64,000 bases of DNA from Henriciella sp. (GTDB lineage Bacteria > Pseudomonadota > Alphaproteobacteria > Caulobacterales > Hyphomonadaceae), in NCBI RefSeq assembly GCF_029936995.1, contig NZ_JAPYRE010000002.1:186001-250000 (forward strand). Reading direction: 5' to 3'. The position numbers and the translations under genes were made by a program. This document shows positions 28,532 through 38,307 of the stretch, in pieces (position 1 is the stretch's first letter; every line of letters begins with the position of its first letter). The notes under the pieces are model-generated. The model saw nothing but the letters and a program-made list of their open reading frames with translations. It did not search any database and was not told the origin of the DNA.

Positions 28532-29580
28532 TTATCAAGCCTGCCGCTCTGTCAGGACATCTCCGCAAACCCGATCCCGCCCTATGGTGCATGCTCGTAT
28601 TTGGCGATGATGACGGGGTCGTAAGCGATACGGCCGACAGCATCGCCAAGGCCTGGTCAGCTTCTGCAGCAGGCGGAGCGAAGGTGCTCACACTGAACGA
28701 TGACGATATCCGGCGTGAGCCTCATCTGCTAAATGAACGTATTGAGACAGGCTCTCTGCTTGGAGAGACGGATATTATCCGTGTTCGGACGTCTGGTGAA
28801 AAGATATCCAAAGCCATACTTGGCCTTGTCGAACAGGCCGACCAGTCTCAAAGCCCTTTTCAGAATCGGCTACTGATCCTCTGCAGCGGACTCAACAAAC
28901 GCTCAAAACTCCGGGCAGGTCTCGAATCCGCCCGCCTATCCGCCGCCATTCATGTCTTCGCCGACAGCGATCACTCCGTACGCGAACTGATACAGGCCCG
29001 TCTTGATACCGATGGGATTGCCATAGATCTTGATGCGCTCGACCGGTTTGCCGCAAACCTTCCCGGGCATCGAGGCCTGGCCAATCAGGAAACCGATAAA
29101 CTGGCGCTTTTTGGTCGGGGTCTCGGTCGTCCCATTTCGCTTGATGACGTAAACAGACTTTCTCTTACCGATGCCGACACCAGCCTCAGGGACATGATTC
29201 ATGCTGCGCTGGACGGTGACAGGGAGGCATGCCTGAACGAGTACCACCGCGTCTCTGAGTCCGGCACATCGGCGATCAGCATTCTGCGCCTGCTCGAACT
29301 GGAGGTTAAGCGGCTGCTTCAGGCACGTGGTCTTGCCGGTACAAGTGGAAATATCGGTATGAAACTGCGCCCGCCAGTCTGGCAATCAGAGTGGCCTGCA
29401 TTTCGCTCCCGCATGGACCGCTGGTCGGCCCCCGCCCTCAATCGTCTGCTCGCGGCGGTACACGACCATGAAATCCGTGCCAAGGAAGCCGGCAATGCTG
29501 CCGACGCGTCAGTGCGCGTGCTTCTCCTGAATGTATTGAAGTCAGCGTCTGGCCGGCCTAGGACGCGCGGCGCGCAGTAA
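28528..29580 (+). CDS. holA: DNA polymerase III delta subunit
   Basis: Clamp-loader subunit of the replicative polymerase. The 350-residue protein begins with a holA-type N-terminus (LVFGDDDGVVSD). It has the AAA+-like middle domain and a helical C-terminus (REACLNEYH, LRLLELEVKRLL). It is translationally coupled to lptE. Its last 23 bp overlap the 3' end of convergent parB. Confidence 0.92.
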   Translation: MIIKPAALSGHLRKPDPALWCMLVFGDDDGVVSDTADSIAKAWSASAAGGAKVLTLNDDDIRREPHLLNERIETGSLLGETDIIRVRTSGEKISKAILGLVEQADQSQSPFQNRLLILCSGLNKRSKLRAGLESARLSAAIHVFADSDHSVRELIQARLDTDGIAIDLDALDRFAANLPGHRGLANQETDKLALFGRGLGRPISLDDVNRLSLTDADTSLRDMIHAALDGDREACLNEYHRVSESGTSAISILRLLELEVKRLLQARGLAGTSGNIGMKLRPPVWQSEWPAFRSRMDRWSAPALNRLLAAVHDHEIRAKEAGNAADASVRVLLLNVLKSASGRPRTRGAQ

Positions 29581-30478
29581 GCCGCCTGCAAAGATCGTCT
29601 AGCTGCTCCAAATCCTTGTATTTTATACGTAATTCCCCGCCGGACGACTTGTGGCGTATATCCACATCAAGACCCAGGCTGCGCGCAAGGTCTGCCTCGA
29701 GAGCTTCTGTATCGACATCCTTTGCGCCCGCGTCCACGCGTTTTGCGATCGCATCGAGCGAGCCTTCGTCCCGCGCATTCTTGACGAGCTTTTCAACCTC
29801 GCGAACGCTCATCTGCTTCTGAACCGCCATGGACACAACGGCATCCGGGTCCGCCGCACCGAGAGCGGCCCTGGCATGGCCTGCGGTAATACGCCCTTCC
29901 CGAAGATGCGTCCGCGATGTCTCGGAAAGGTTCAACAGGCGGATTGTATTTGCGATATGCGCCCGGCTCTTGCCCACACTTTCAGCCAAGCCCTCCTGCG
30001 TCCGCCCAAAGCGCTTCATCAGCGCGCCATAAGCTTCAGCTTCCTCAATGGGGTTGAGATCCGTGCGCTGCACGTTCTCGATAATTCCGATCTCCAGCAG
30101 CTCCAGCTCGTCCAGCTCGCGGATCGTGGCCGGGATTTCCTTCAGGCCGGCCTGCTTTGCCGCCCGCCAGCGCCGTTCACCCGCAATGATCTGGTACTTG
30201 CCTTCATCCTTTGGATCAGGCCGCACAAGGATAGCCTGCAACACGCCCTTGGTGCGAATGGATTCAGCCAGCTCTTTCAGGTCAGCCTCGGCAAAATAGC
30301 GGCGCGGCTGCTGCGGATTCGGCTTTATGTTGGCGACCGGAATTGTGGACGCCTCCGCGACTGGCGGCTGCCCTTCAGACGTGTCCTGGGATGAGGAGCT
30401 TGCACCCTCGACCTCCCCGATAAGAGCAGAAAGCCCACGGCCCAGACGGCTCGGTCTGGATTTCGGATCCGAAGACAT
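29558..30478 (-). CDS. parB: Chromosome partitioning protein ParB
   Basis: CTPase that loads on parS and bridges origin DNA. The 306-residue protein has an N-terminal ParA-interaction tail (RLGRGLSALIGE) and the CTP-binding motifs AGERRWRAAKQAGL and IIENVQRTDLNP. The helix-turn-helix KSRAHIANTIRLLNLS and a C-terminal dimer domain follow. Start: ATG at 30478, four bases after GGAGG; a GTG at 30481 is possible. Five parS sites lie within 7 kb of this gene. Confidence 0.96.
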   Translation of the reverse strand: MSSDPKSRPSRLGRGLSALIGEVEGASSSSQDTSEGQPPVAEASTIPVANIKPNPQQPRRYFAEADLKELAESIRTKGVLQAILVRPDPKDEGKYQIIAGERRWRAAKQAGLKEIPATIRELDELELLEIGIIENVQRTDLNPIEEAEAYGALMKRFGRTQEGLAESVGKSRAHIANTIRLLNLSETSRTHLREGRITAGHARAALGAADPDAVVSMAVQKQMSVREVEKLVKNARDEGSLDAIAKRVDAGAKDVDTEALEADLARSLGLDVDIRHKSSGGELRIKYKDLEQLDDLCRRLTARRAS

Positions 30479-31296
30479 CACGCCTCCACCAGTCTTGCGC
30501 GCTCACGCTGGAGCATTTCAGAAGCGAGACGAATATAGGCCTCGCTTCCCGGACAACGGTAATCATACAACAGTGCCGGCTTTCCGAAGCTCGGTGCTTC
30601 TGACAGGCGGACATTGCGCGGAATAACTGTCTTGTAGACCTTTGTGCCCAGAACTTCGCGCACCTCATCAGCTACCTGGTCAGACAAGTTATTTCGCTTG
30701 TCATACATGGTGAGCACAATCCCCTGAATATCCAGGTCTGGGTTAAGGCCAGACCGGACAACCTCGACCGTCCGCAAGAGCTGGCTCAGACCCTCCAGCG
30801 CCAGGAACTCGCATTGCAGCGGAACAAGGAGTGCATCTGCGGCCGTCATCGCATTGATAGTCAGGGATGAAAGCGATGGCGGGCAATCGATAAGGATAAA
30901 GTCGTAGCGCCTGTCCGCATCTTGCGCGACCCTGGCGACATAACCACGTATAGCGTCCCGTAACCTGTATGATCTTCGAGGATCCTCGGCCAGCTCGGTC
31001 TCAACACCAGACAGGTTCTCATCGCCTGGTACAATTTCGAGACGCGGCACCAATGTCGGCAAAATTGCCTGGTCGAGCGAGACCCTGTCCACCACGACAT
31101 CATAGCTTGTCAGCTTCCGGTCAGCCCGCATGATGCCGAGACCGGTAGAGGCATTCCCCTGCGCGTCGAAATCAACGACCAGAACCCTGCGGCCAACCGC
31201 AGCCAGGGCTGTCCCGAGATTGATGGAGGTCGTCGTCTTGCCTACGCCGCCTTTCTGATTAGCCACTGCCAGAATACGGGTTCTGGAATCAGACAC
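30478..31296 (-). CDS. parA: Chromosome partitioning ATPase ParA
   Basis: Deviant Walker ATPase that moves ParB-parS complexes. KGGVGKTTT is at residues 15-23, with the signature lysine K15; DFDAQGNAS and IDCPPSLSSLT follow. 272 residues. It overlaps rsmG by 8 bp at its start and parB at its stop (TGATG). The order mnmG-rsmG-parA-parB is the standard alphaproteobacterial origin operon. Confidence 0.97.
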   Translation of the reverse strand: MSDSRTRILAVANQKGGVGKTTTSINLGTALAAVGRRVLVVDFDAQGNASTGLGIMRADRKLTSYDVVVDRVSLDQAILPTLVPRLEIVPGDENLSGVETELAEDPRRSYRLRDAIRGYVARVAQDADRRYDFILIDCPPSLSSLTINAMTAADALLVPLQCEFLALEGLSQLLRTVEVVRSGLNPDLDIQGIVLTMYDKRNNLSDQVADEVREVLGTKVYKTVIPRNVRLSEAPSFGKPALLYDYRCPGSEAYIRLASEMLQRERARLVEA

Positions 31297-31906
31297 GTTT
31301 CGCCTCCATGATCTTCAGAATGATACCGCCTTCACTGGTGAGGCTTGGAATCGCTTCATAGGCGAGAGTCCAGCATTCCTGCGCCTCCGTCAATTCATCT
31401 CGCCAGTGTTCGCCTTTGAAAAAGAGTCCCGTTGCGCCACGTGAAATCCAGCTTTCTGTATACCCGAGTAATTTCGGCAATGGCGCCAAGGCTCTGGCCG
31501 TCACGTAATCGACAGGTTTCGGCTCGATAGCTTCAACCCGTTTGTTGTGAATTGTCGCCGGCAGCCCGAGTTCCGTGACCACCGCCGCAAGGAAAGCGCA
31601 TTTCTTGCCAACAGATTCCACCATGGAAACATGCCCGTCCGCCGCACTGTTACAGGCCAGGACAAGACCCGGTAGCCCCGCGCCGGTTCCAATATCCAGA
31701 ATACGTGCATCCTGTGTGACATGCGGTATGATTTGCGCACAATCGAGCACATGGCGCGCCCAGATATGCTCCATCTCCCTGGGTCCGATCAGGTTGAGCT
31801 TGCGCCGCCAATCATCAAGCAATTCGACATAGCTCTCTATACGGCTCAGCGTTTCACGTGAAACAAAAAGATCCGATAGTCTGGCCTTGGCCTCGTTTTC
31901 CGTCAT
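31289..31906 (-). CDS. rsmG: 16S rRNA m7G527 methyltransferase
   Basis: SAM-dependent methyltransferase (GidB). The 205-residue protein has DIGTGAGLPGL (SAM loop), SVGKKCAFL and VTARALAPL. A parS site (31851-31864) lies in its N-terminal coding region and reads as VSRET. It starts two bases after the mnmG stop. Confidence 0.95.
   Translation of the reverse strand: MTENEAKARLSDLFVSRETLSRIESYVELLDDWRRKLNLIGPREMEHIWARHVLDCAQIIPHVTQDARILDIGTGAGLPGLVLACNSAADGHVSMVESVGKKCAFLAAVVTELGLPATIHNKRVEAIEPKPVDYVTARALAPLPKLLGYTESWISRGATGLFFKGEHWRDELTEAQECWTLAYEAIPSLTSEGGIILKIMEAKRV
31851..31864. other. parS site in rsmG
   Basis: GTTTCACGTGAAAC, the 14-bp parS consensus, in the 5' part of rsmG. Flanking bases are C and A, so 15 of 16 bases match the extended site. 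Coding meaning on the minus strand: VSRET. Confidence 0.93.
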
Positions 31907-31908
31907 GC

Positions 31909-33786
31909 TTAACTCGCGGCACGCTGAGGAGACTTGCGCCGCTTCACATGCGACAGCAATGACAGGAGAGCACCAGGCGTGACGCCCTCTATACGCCCGG
32001 CCTGCCCCAGTGTTGCCGGACGCACCGTTTCCAGTTTCGACCGGGCCTCATTCGACAAACTGCCAATGGCCCCGTAGTCGAGGTCGGACGGAATCTCGAG
32101 CGCTTCATCGCGGCGCAGCGCTTCAACGTCAGCCTTCTGACGCTCTAGGTAACCGGAATAGGTTGCCTCAATGACAAGCTGTGCGCGATGAGCAAACGGT
32201 ATTTTTTCCAGCTCGGGAAATGCCGCCGCCACCTGCTCGAAGGAAATATCCGGGTATGCGAGATAGTCCCAGGCGCTACGCCGTTGCCCGTCCTGATTGA
32301 CCTTCCAGCCGTGCTGGGCCGCTTCGTTCGGCGTGAGAACAAGGGTTTTCAGGCGATCACGTCCAGCTTCAAGACTTTGGTGTTTCACGTGAAACATCTC
32401 TCGCCGATCACTTCGGACCAGCCCGAGCTCAACGCCACGATAGGTCAACCGCTGATCGGCATTATCGGCGCGCAAAGCCAGCCTGTATTCCGCCCGAGAT
32501 GTGAACATCCGGTACGGTTCACTGACTCCATGCGTGACAAGGTCATCAATAAGCACGCCAATATAGGCTTCCGCCCTGTCAAATACGGCCGCTTCTTTTC
32601 CTGCAACCTTCCGCGCCGCGTTCAGTCCGGCAACGAGACCCTGCGCGCCCGCCTCCTCATACCCCGTCGTGCCATTTATCTGGCCGGCAAGGTACAGCCC
32701 GGCTAGCGCCTTTACTTCCAGCCCGTGAGACAAGGCCCGTGGGTCCACATAGTCATACTCGATTGCATATCCCGGCTGGATAATGCGAACATTTTCCAGG
32801 CCCTCAATGGTCCGGACAAAAGCTTCCTGGACCTCCACGGGTAGAGATGTCGAGATCCCATTCGGATACACCGTAGTGTCGTCAAGTCCTTCAGGCTCGA
32901 GAAATATCTGGTGCCGCGTTTTTTCGGCAAACCTGTAGACCTTGTCTTCAATTGACGGGCAATATCGCGGGCCCTTTCCCGCAATCGCGCCAGAATAGAC
33001 CGCGGACTTGTTCAGATTATCAGCAATGATTTCATGAGTGGCCGCGTTCGTGAATGTTATGCCACAGGCAAGCTGGGGCACATCGATCTGCGAGTTCATG
33101 AAAGAGAATGGCACAGGCTGCTCATCTGCAGGCTGCATTTCCAGCCTGTCCCAGTCAATCGTGCTGCCGTCCAGCCGTGCTGGCGTACCCGTCTTTAACC
33201 GGCCCATGGGAAGATTGAGACTATAAAGCCGGTCCGATAGGCCAATTGCTGGCGCCTCGCCGATACGGCCTGCCTCGATACGTTCTTCACCCCGGTGGAT
33301 AATACCTTTCAGGAAAGTTCCGGTCGTAATCACTACGGCTTGCGCCCTGTAAGCACTCCCGGAAAGCCCGACCACGCCTGCCGTTCTCTCCTTCTCGACG
33401 ATAAGGTCTTCGACACCATCCTCGATCAGGCTCAGATTTTCATAACCGGATAGCTCAGCCTGCATCGCTTCACGATACAGCCTGCGGTCAATCTGTGCGC
33501 GCGGGCCACGTACGGCCGGGCCTTTGGAACGGTTGAGAAGTCTGAACTGTATGCCTGACTTATCAGCCATACGCCCCATCAGGCCATCCAGCGCGTCAAT
33601 TTCACGTACCAGATGTCCCTTGCCGAGCCCCCCGATGGCCGGATTGCACGACATCTCGCCAATCGTGGCAAGTTTATGTGTAATCAGCGCAGTCTTTGCC
33701 CCTGTGCGCGCGGCCGCCGCCGCTGCCTCGCACCCGGCATGACCGCCGCCCACGACAATAACATCGAAATCAAATGCACCCGGCAT
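31909..33786 (-). CDS. mnmG: tRNA uridine-5-carboxymethylaminomethyl modification enzyme MnmG
   Basis: FAD enzyme (GidA) that with MnmE modifies the wobble uridine of several tRNAs. The FAD-binding [14 protein letters not shown] is near the N-terminus; [13 protein letters not shown] and GTGTPARL-type signatures follow. 625 residues. ATG at 33786 has GGAG upstream; a codon six residues earlier is also open. A parS site sits in its 3' half. Confidence 0.97.
   Translation of the reverse strand: MPGAFDFDVIVVGGGHAGCEAAAAAARTGAKTALITHKLATIGEMSCNPAIGGLGKGHLVREIDALDGLMGRMADKSGIQFRLLNRSKGPAVRGPRAQIDRRLYREAMQAELSGYENLSLIEDGVEDLIVEKERTAGVVGLSGSAYRAQAVVITTGTFLKGIIHRGEERIEAGRIGEAPAIGLSDRLYSLNLPMGRLKTGTPARLDGSTIDWDRLEMQPADEQPVPFSFMNSQIDVPQLACGITFTNAATHEIIADNLNKSAVYSGAIAGKGPRYCPSIEDKVYRFAEKTRHQIFLEPEGLDDTTVYPNGISTSLPVEVQEAFVRTIEGLENVRIIQPGYAIEYDYVDPRALSHGLEVKALAGLYLAGQINGTTGYEEAGAQGLVAGLNAARKVAGKEAAVFDRAEAYIGVLIDDLVTHGVSEPYRMFTSRAEYRLALRADNADQRLTYRGVELGLVRSDRREMFHVKHQSLEAGRDRLKTLVLTPNEAAQHGWKVNQDGQRRSAWDYLAYPDISFEQVAAAFPELEKIPFAHRAQLVIEATYSGYLERQKADVEALRRDEALEIPSDLDYGAIGSLSNEARSKLETVRPATLGQAGRIEGVTPGALLSLLSHVKRRKSPQRAAS
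32381..32396. other. parS site in mnmG
   Basis: TGTTTCACGTGAAACA, a perfect 16-bp match to the parS consensus, inside mnmG. It is read as FHVKH. Confidence 0.96.
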
Positions 33787-33862
33787 TTGCGCTCCGTCCT
33801 TCACTCATCTGGATGAAAGCGTGCCTATACACTATCTGCCCGTTAAAACACAGGGGCCGGAT

Positions 33863-35188
33863 TCATTTGCCGATACAGAAGGAACTGAAGACGGCACCCA
33901 GTATTTCTTCCACACCGATCTCACCGACCAGCGTGGACAACTGGCGCGCAGCGAGCCGTACGTCTTCGGCGACAAGCTCAGCACCACCGCCGCGCGCCTG
34001 GAGGTCGAGCGCCTGTTTCACGTGAAACAGTGCGTTTTCTAGAGCCAGCCTATGGCGGCGCCGCGTAATCATGGGCGCCCCTGCCCTGCCGGCTTTTTTA
34101 CGGATGACCTCTGCTATCCGCTCTTCAAGAACTTCAAAGCCGTCTCCCGTCGCCGCGGAAATAACGAGAACACCGCTTGCAATATCATGACTCGTCGACA
34201 GGTCTGATTTGTTCAGGACACAGATATCCTCATCCGAGACACCCGAAAAATCCCCTTCGGTATCGCTCGACCGCAGCTGGATCCGCAAATCTGCAGACGC
34301 CGCTCGTGCGTGGGCCCGCTTGACCCCTTCTGCCTCAATTGCGTCGCCCGCCTCGCGCAATCCAGCTGTATCGGCCACCCACGCGATCTGCCCCCCGATC
34401 TTCAAGCGCACTTCGACAATGTCGCGCGTGGTTCCGGGAATATCTGAAACGATTGCCGCCTCGCGCCGCGCCAGTCGATTTAGTACTGACGACTTGCCCG
34501 CATTCGGGGGTCCGACGATCGCAATGTGAAACCCTTCACGTATGCGCTCACCGATCTCGTCATCAGCCAAAGCCGCTTCGAGGCTATCTGAAATCACAAG
34601 AAGCTGCTGGCGTACCGGATGATCCGTATCGTCCGGCGCATCTTCTTCATCCGGAAAATCGATACTGACCTCAAGCAAGGCAAGCGCCTCTACCAGGCCG
34701 GACCGCCATTTCGCATACTGTCCTGACAAGCGTCCAGCCAGTTGGTCCAGCGCTAGGGACTTCTGTGCCCGGGTTTCCGCGTCGATCAGATCGGCAACGC
34801 CTTCTGCTTCCACCAGGTCCAACCGGCTATTTTCGAAGGCCCGGCGCGTGAACTCCCCCGGTTCAGCCAGTCGCGTCGATTCAAATCCACAAATCGTATC
34901 CAGCGCGTGCTCTATAACGGCCGCCCCGCCGTGAAGGTACAGCTCCACCGTATCTTCACCGGTGTAGGAATTTGGCCCCGGCATAAAAATCGCGAGGCCT
35001 TCATCGATTGTTTCACGTGAAACGTCGAGAAATCTGCCAAATGTGGCGTGCCGTGGTTTCGGCACCCCTCCTTCGAGCATCGAACCGCAGATGTCGCGCA
35101 CCTGGCTCCCGCTAATGCGGACAATCGCAATAGCTGACGGCGGCAGCCCGGAGGCAAGCGCGCAGATGGTATCGCGCGCGCCGTCCAT
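33863..35188 (-). CDS. mnmE: tRNA modification GTPase MnmE
   Basis: GTPase partner of MnmG. N-terminal formyl-THF-binding domain, helical domain with inserted G domain (GPPNAGKSSVLN, DIPGTTRD, DTAGLRE, NKSD), and the family-final CIGK tetrapeptide that carries the essential cysteine. 441 residues. Two parS sites lie in this gene, one at each end. Confidence 0.97.
   Translation of the reverse strand: MDGARDTICALASGLPPSAIAIVRISGSQVRDICGSMLEGGVPKPRHATFGRFLDVSRETIDEGLAIFMPGPNSYTGEDTVELYLHGGAAVIEHALDTICGFESTRLAEPGEFTRRAFENSRLDLVEAEGVADLIDAETRAQKSLALDQLAGRLSGQYAKWRSGLVEALALLEVSIDFPDEEDAPDDTDHPVRQQLLVISDSLEAALADDEIGERIREGFHIAIVGPPNAGKSSVLNRLARREAAIVSDIPGTTRDIVEVRLKIGGQIAWVADTAGLREAGDAIEAEGVKRAHARAASADLRIQLRSSDTEGDFSGVSDEDICVLNKSDLSTSHDIASGVLVISAATGDGFEVLEERIAEVIRKKAGRAGAPMITRRRHRLALENALFHVKQALDLQARGGGAELVAEDVRLAARQLSTLVGEIGVEEILGAVFSSFCIGK
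34014..34029. other. parS site in 3' part of mnmE
   Basis: TGTTTCACGTGAAACA, a perfect 16-bp parS, extended to an 18-bp palindrome by flanking C and G. It is read as FHVKQ. Confidence 0.96.
35010..35023. other. parS site in 5' part of mnmE
   Basis: GTTTCACGTGAAAC with flanking T and G, matching 15 of 16 bases of the extended site. It is read as VSRET. Confidence 0.93.
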
Positions 35189-35191
35189 AGC

Positions 35192-36493
35192 CTAGTTCTT
35201 CATTGCCTCGAAGAACTCGTCATTTGTTTTTGTCTGACGGAGTTTATCGAGCAGGAAGTCGACCGCATCCGATGTCCCCATCGGGTTGAGGATACGCCGC
35301 AGGATATAGATCTTCTGCAACTGTTCCTTCGGCGTGATGAGTTCCTCTTTCCGCGTACCGGACTTCATGATGTCGATTGCCGGGAACACGCGCTTGTCTG
35401 CAATCTTGCGGTCCAGGACGATTTCGGAGTTACCCGTGCCCTTGAATTCCTCGAAGATCACTTCGTCCATACGTGAACCGGTTTCGATCAGCGCTGTCGC
35501 AATAATGGTGAGCGATCCACCGTTCTCGATATTGCGTGCTGCACCAAAGAAGCGTTTCGGACGTTGCAGCGCGTTCGCATCGACACCGCCTGTCAGCACC
35601 TTGCCGGAGCTTGGCACTGTTGTGTTGTAAGCGCGGCCAAGGCGCGTAATCGAGTCGAGCAGGATCACGACATCACGGCCATGCTCTGCAAGCCGTTTGG
35701 CTTTTTCGATAACCATCTCAGCAACCGACACGTGACGAGTCGCCGGTTCATCGAAGGTCGAGGAGATCACCTCGCCTTTCACCGAACGCTTCATGTCGGT
35801 GACTTCTTCCGGGCGCTCATCAATCAGAAGAACGATCAGGTAGCATTCCGGATGATTTTCCTCGATGGATGCAGCAATATTCTGAAGCAGAACCGTCTTA
35901 CCCGTCCGCGGAGGCGCAACAATCAGGGCGCGCTGTCCCTTGCCGATGGGCGAAACAATGTCGATGACACGACCTGAACGATCCTTCTTCGTCGGATCAT
36001 TCGTTTCCATATGCAGGCGCTGTTCCGGATAAAGGGGAACCAGGTTGTCGAAATGGACTTTCTGGCGCGCCTTGTCCGGGGCTTCGAAGTTCACGCCATT
36101 CACACTCATCAGCGCGAAGTACCGTTCGCCTTCGCCCGGCTCCTTGATTGGCCCCTCGACCGTATCACCGGTTTTCAGGCCAGCCTGCTTGAGCAGCTTC
36201 GGATTGACGTAAATATCGTCCGGGCCCGGCAGGTAGTTTGATTCCGGCGAGCGCATGAAGCCGAAGCCGTCATTCAGGACTTCAAGGACACCGCGCCCGA
36301 TGATCGTGATGTCACGCTCTGCCAGCTCACGAAGGATTGCGTAGAGCATGTCCTGCGTCCGAAGCGAAGATGCGTTTTCAACTTCGAGGCTTTCCGCATA
36401 AGCGAGAAGTTCGGTCGGACTCTTGGCTTTCAGGTCACGAAGATAGACGTGACGATCGGTGCCGTTTTCGGATTCAATAACAATGTCGGACAT
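35192..36493 (-). CDS. rho: Transcription termination factor Rho
   Basis: Hexameric RNA helicase that ends transcription. The 433-residue protein has the N-terminal helical and cold-shock-like RNA-binding domains ([15 protein letters not shown]). The RecA-type ATPase has Walker [14 protein letters not shown] and Q-loop region. There is no large insertion between the domains. A 7-bp hairpin stands in its leader (separate entry). mnmE starts 4 bp after its stop. Confidence 0.98.
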   Translation of the reverse strand: MSDIVIESENGTDRHVYLRDLKAKSPTELLAYAESLEVENASSLRTQDMLYAILRELAERDITIIGRGVLEVLNDGFGFMRSPESNYLPGPDDIYVNPKLLKQAGLKTGDTVEGPIKEPGEGERYFALMSVNGVNFEAPDKARQKVHFDNLVPLYPEQRLHMETNDPTKKDRSGRVIDIVSPIGKGQRALIVAPPRTGKTVLLQNIAASIEENHPECYLIVLLIDERPEEVTDMKRSVKGEVISSTFDEPATRHVSVAEMVIEKAKRLAEHGRDVVILLDSITRLGRAYNTTVPSSGKVLTGGVDANALQRPKRFFGAARNIENGGSLTIIATALIETGSRMDEVIFEEFKGTGNSEIVLDRKIADKRVFPAIDIMKSGTRKEELITPKEQLQKIYILRRILNPMGTSDAVDFLLDKLRQTKTNDEFFEAMKN

Positions 36494-36514
36494 GGGAGCT
36501 CGGGATAGACTGAA

Positions 36515-36531
36515 CCCGTCATCGTGACGGG
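36515..36531 (-). promoter_or_regulatory. Hairpin in the rho leader
   Basis: CCCGTCA, three bases, TGACGGG: a perfect 7-bp stem with a 3-base loop, 22 bp upstream of the rho start, in the 140-bp gap to hemJ. No U-run follows, so it is not an intrinsic terminator. rho genes are often autoregulated by attenuation, so a leader role is possible. Nothing else is seen in this gap. Confidence 0.4.
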
Positions 36532-36633
36532 AGATAATATCTGGGAGATTCGCGTCAGCCCAGGACGGGCCGGGAATTTATGCGCCAGCTTATGCGCTTC
36601 AACAGCCGATCCGTCAAGACATGTTCACCAGCG

Positions 36634-37059
36634 TTAGAAAGGACGCACAATGACCATGACCACAATCACGATCAACAGAACGAATGGAAGCTCGTTCATA
36701 AGCTTTAACCGTCCGGCAGACACCTTTTCGCCCCGGTCGATTTTCTTGCCAAGGCTTATGAAATAGCCGTGTAGCCCGGTCAGGATCAGGACAAAGAGGA
36801 GTTTCACGTGAAACCATCCGGCCGACAGGAGTGCCGTATTCGACACCACCAGTGAAATTCCCAGAACCCAGACCAGGATTATGGAAGGATTGAGGATGAT
36901 CTTGCGCAGCTTGTTGGACGCGCTTTTCATGGCCTCGAAGAGCTCTTCTCCCGGCGCCGATTTCAGCTGATGCAGCTTGTAACGCGGAAAGACAAGCATC
37001 CCGGCCATGAACGCGACAACAAAGATGAGATGGAAAGCTATAAGCCAGTTATACAACAC
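36634..37059 (-). CDS. hemJ: Protoporphyrinogen IX oxidase HemJ
   Basis: Membrane haem enzyme. The 141-residue protein has four predicted transmembrane helices. It carries the family His (WLIAFHLIF, H10) and the conserved GWFHVKLL segment in the third helix. It is adjacent to hemE, in keeping with a role in haem synthesis. The fifth parS site falls on the FHVK part of the gene, in frame. Confidence 0.88.
   Translation of the reverse strand: MLYNWLIAFHLIFVVAFMAGMLVFPRYKLHQLKSAPGEELFEAMKSASNKLRKIILNPSIILVWVLGISLVVSNTALLSAGWFHVKLLFVLILTGLHGYFISLGKKIDRGEKVSAGRLKLMNELPFVLLIVIVVMVIVRPF
36801..36814. other. parS site in hemJ
   Basis: GTTTCACGTGAAAC, the 14-bp core, with flanking A and C. It is the parS site nearest the origin, 1.3 kb from the hemE-ppsR gap. 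It is read as FHVK. Confidence 0.92.
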
Positions 37060-37080
37060 GATAGCGCCTCCCTGTTCGGC

Positions 37081-38130
37081 CTATTTGTCGTGTGCCCGAT
37101 TGCGCACAATGTCGACGACACGCTCAACATGCTTGATCGGCGTTGTTGGCAATACGCCGTGGCCGAGATTGAAGATATGCGGCCGGCCCCGATAGGCTTC
37201 GATGATCTCGATGACACGCCGCTCCATTTTTTCACCGCCCGCCATGAGCAGAAGTGGATCAAGCTGCCCCTGAACAGGGAAATCACTTGGCAGTTCCCGG
37301 TTCACGAATGCCGATGAGATAGCCGTATCCAGGCCGACAGCATTGACCCCTGTCAGGTCTGTATATGCCGGTAGCATTGTTCCCGCACCACGTGGAAAAC
37401 CGATGATCGGCACATCGACACCGAGTTCCCGCAACCGCAGAACAAGCTTGCGATTGGGCTGTACGACGATCTGTTCGAAAACATCCTCGGCAAGCCCTTC
37501 CGCCCAGGACTCGAACATCATCAGCGCATCCGCCCCTGCTTCGACCTGGGCAGCCATGTAATGCGCCGTAGCCTCCACGAGGTCATCCAGAAGCAGGTCG
37601 AGACCCGCCGGGTTCTGATGTGCCCAGAGCCGTGCCTGTGATTTGTCCGTGCCTCCGCGGCCTTCAATGGCATAGAGCGCAACCGTCCAGGGTGCCCCGG
37701 CAAAGCCGATCAGTGTCTTGCCGGGCTCGAGCTTGGATTTGACCCTCGAGACTGTCTCGTAAACCGGGGACAGTCTCTCCTTGACCTGTTCGACAGGAAC
37801 CTTGTTGAGGCGCCCTTTTTCCTCGACGGTTTCAACAATTGGTCCGACACCCTTTTCGAACCGCACACCCTGGCCGAGCGCATCAAGGATCAGCAGGATA
37901 TCTGCGAACAGGATGACACCATCCATATCGTAGCGCTCGATCGGCTGAAGTGTCGCCTCAGCTGCCAGAGATGGGCTGTAACAGAAGTCCAGGAAATTCT
38001 TGGCCCTGGACCGAAGCTCCATATATTCAGGCAAATGCCTGCCCGCCTGACGCATCATCCAGATGGGAACAGGGTCCCGCCTTTGGCCATTCAGCACATC
38101 AAGGAGTGGTTTTAGCGCGGTGTTAGCCAT
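37081..38130 (-). CDS. hemE: Uroporphyrinogen decarboxylase
   Basis: Converts uroporphyrinogen III to coproporphyrinogen III. 349 residues from the ATG at 38130. Motifs: PIWMMRQAGRHLPEY near the N-terminus, the active-site Asp in LFADIL, GFAGAPWTVALYA, and the C-terminal FNLGHGVLP. The ATG at 38130 is chosen because GAAGGGAG stands six bases upstream; an ATG nine codons earlier lacks one. It borders the origin, as in Caulobacter. Confidence 0.96.
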   Translation of the reverse strand: MANTALKPLLDVLNGQRRDPVPIWMMRQAGRHLPEYMELRSRAKNFLDFCYSPSLAAEATLQPIERYDMDGVILFADILLILDALGQGVRFEKGVGPIVETVEEKGRLNKVPVEQVKERLSPVYETVSRVKSKLEPGKTLIGFAGAPWTVALYAIEGRGGTDKSQARLWAHQNPAGLDLLLDDLVEATAHYMAAQVEAGADALMMFESWAEGLAEDVFEQIVVQPNRKLVLRLRELGVDVPIIGFPRGAGTMLPAYTDLTGVNAVGLDTAISSAFVNRELPSDFPVQGQLDPLLLMAGGEKMERRVIEIIEAYRGRPHIFNLGHGVLPTTPIKHVERVVDIVRNRAHDK

Positions 38131-38260
38131 CTGGCTCCCTTCAAACTTTTCAATCAACCTTGGTTCTTATCATTACTAGTCACTGGAAATCGTGGACAAA
38201 GCGTCTCAGGACAAGTTTTCAGCAGGATTTCCACAGCGAGTCCAAGCCGGTGTACAGATT

Positions 38261-38276
38261 TTAAGGTTTCATTAAC
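38261..38276. promoter_or_regulatory. CtrA box 1 in origin
   Basis: TTAA, seven bases (GGTTTCA), TTAAC: exact match to the CtrA consensus TTAA-N7-TTAAC, within the AT-rich part of the origin. Confidence 0.87.
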
Positions 38277-38291
38277 ATTCTGGAATCGCGA

Positions 38292-38307
38292 TTAAAATTG
38301 CGTTAAC
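38292..38307. promoter_or_regulatory. CtrA box 2 in origin
   Basis: TTAA, seven bases (AATTGCG), TTAAC: a second exact consensus site, starting 31 bp after the first (about three helical turns, so the same face of the DNA). Confidence 0.87.

Noticed and set aside
31424-31440. CACGTGAAA half of parS in rsmG
   Set aside because: Only one half matches; the other side (GCGC) lacks the required TTTC arm.
38151-38170. IHF-like site at the hemE edge of the origin
   Set aside because: AATCAA is present, but the required TTR after four bases is not.
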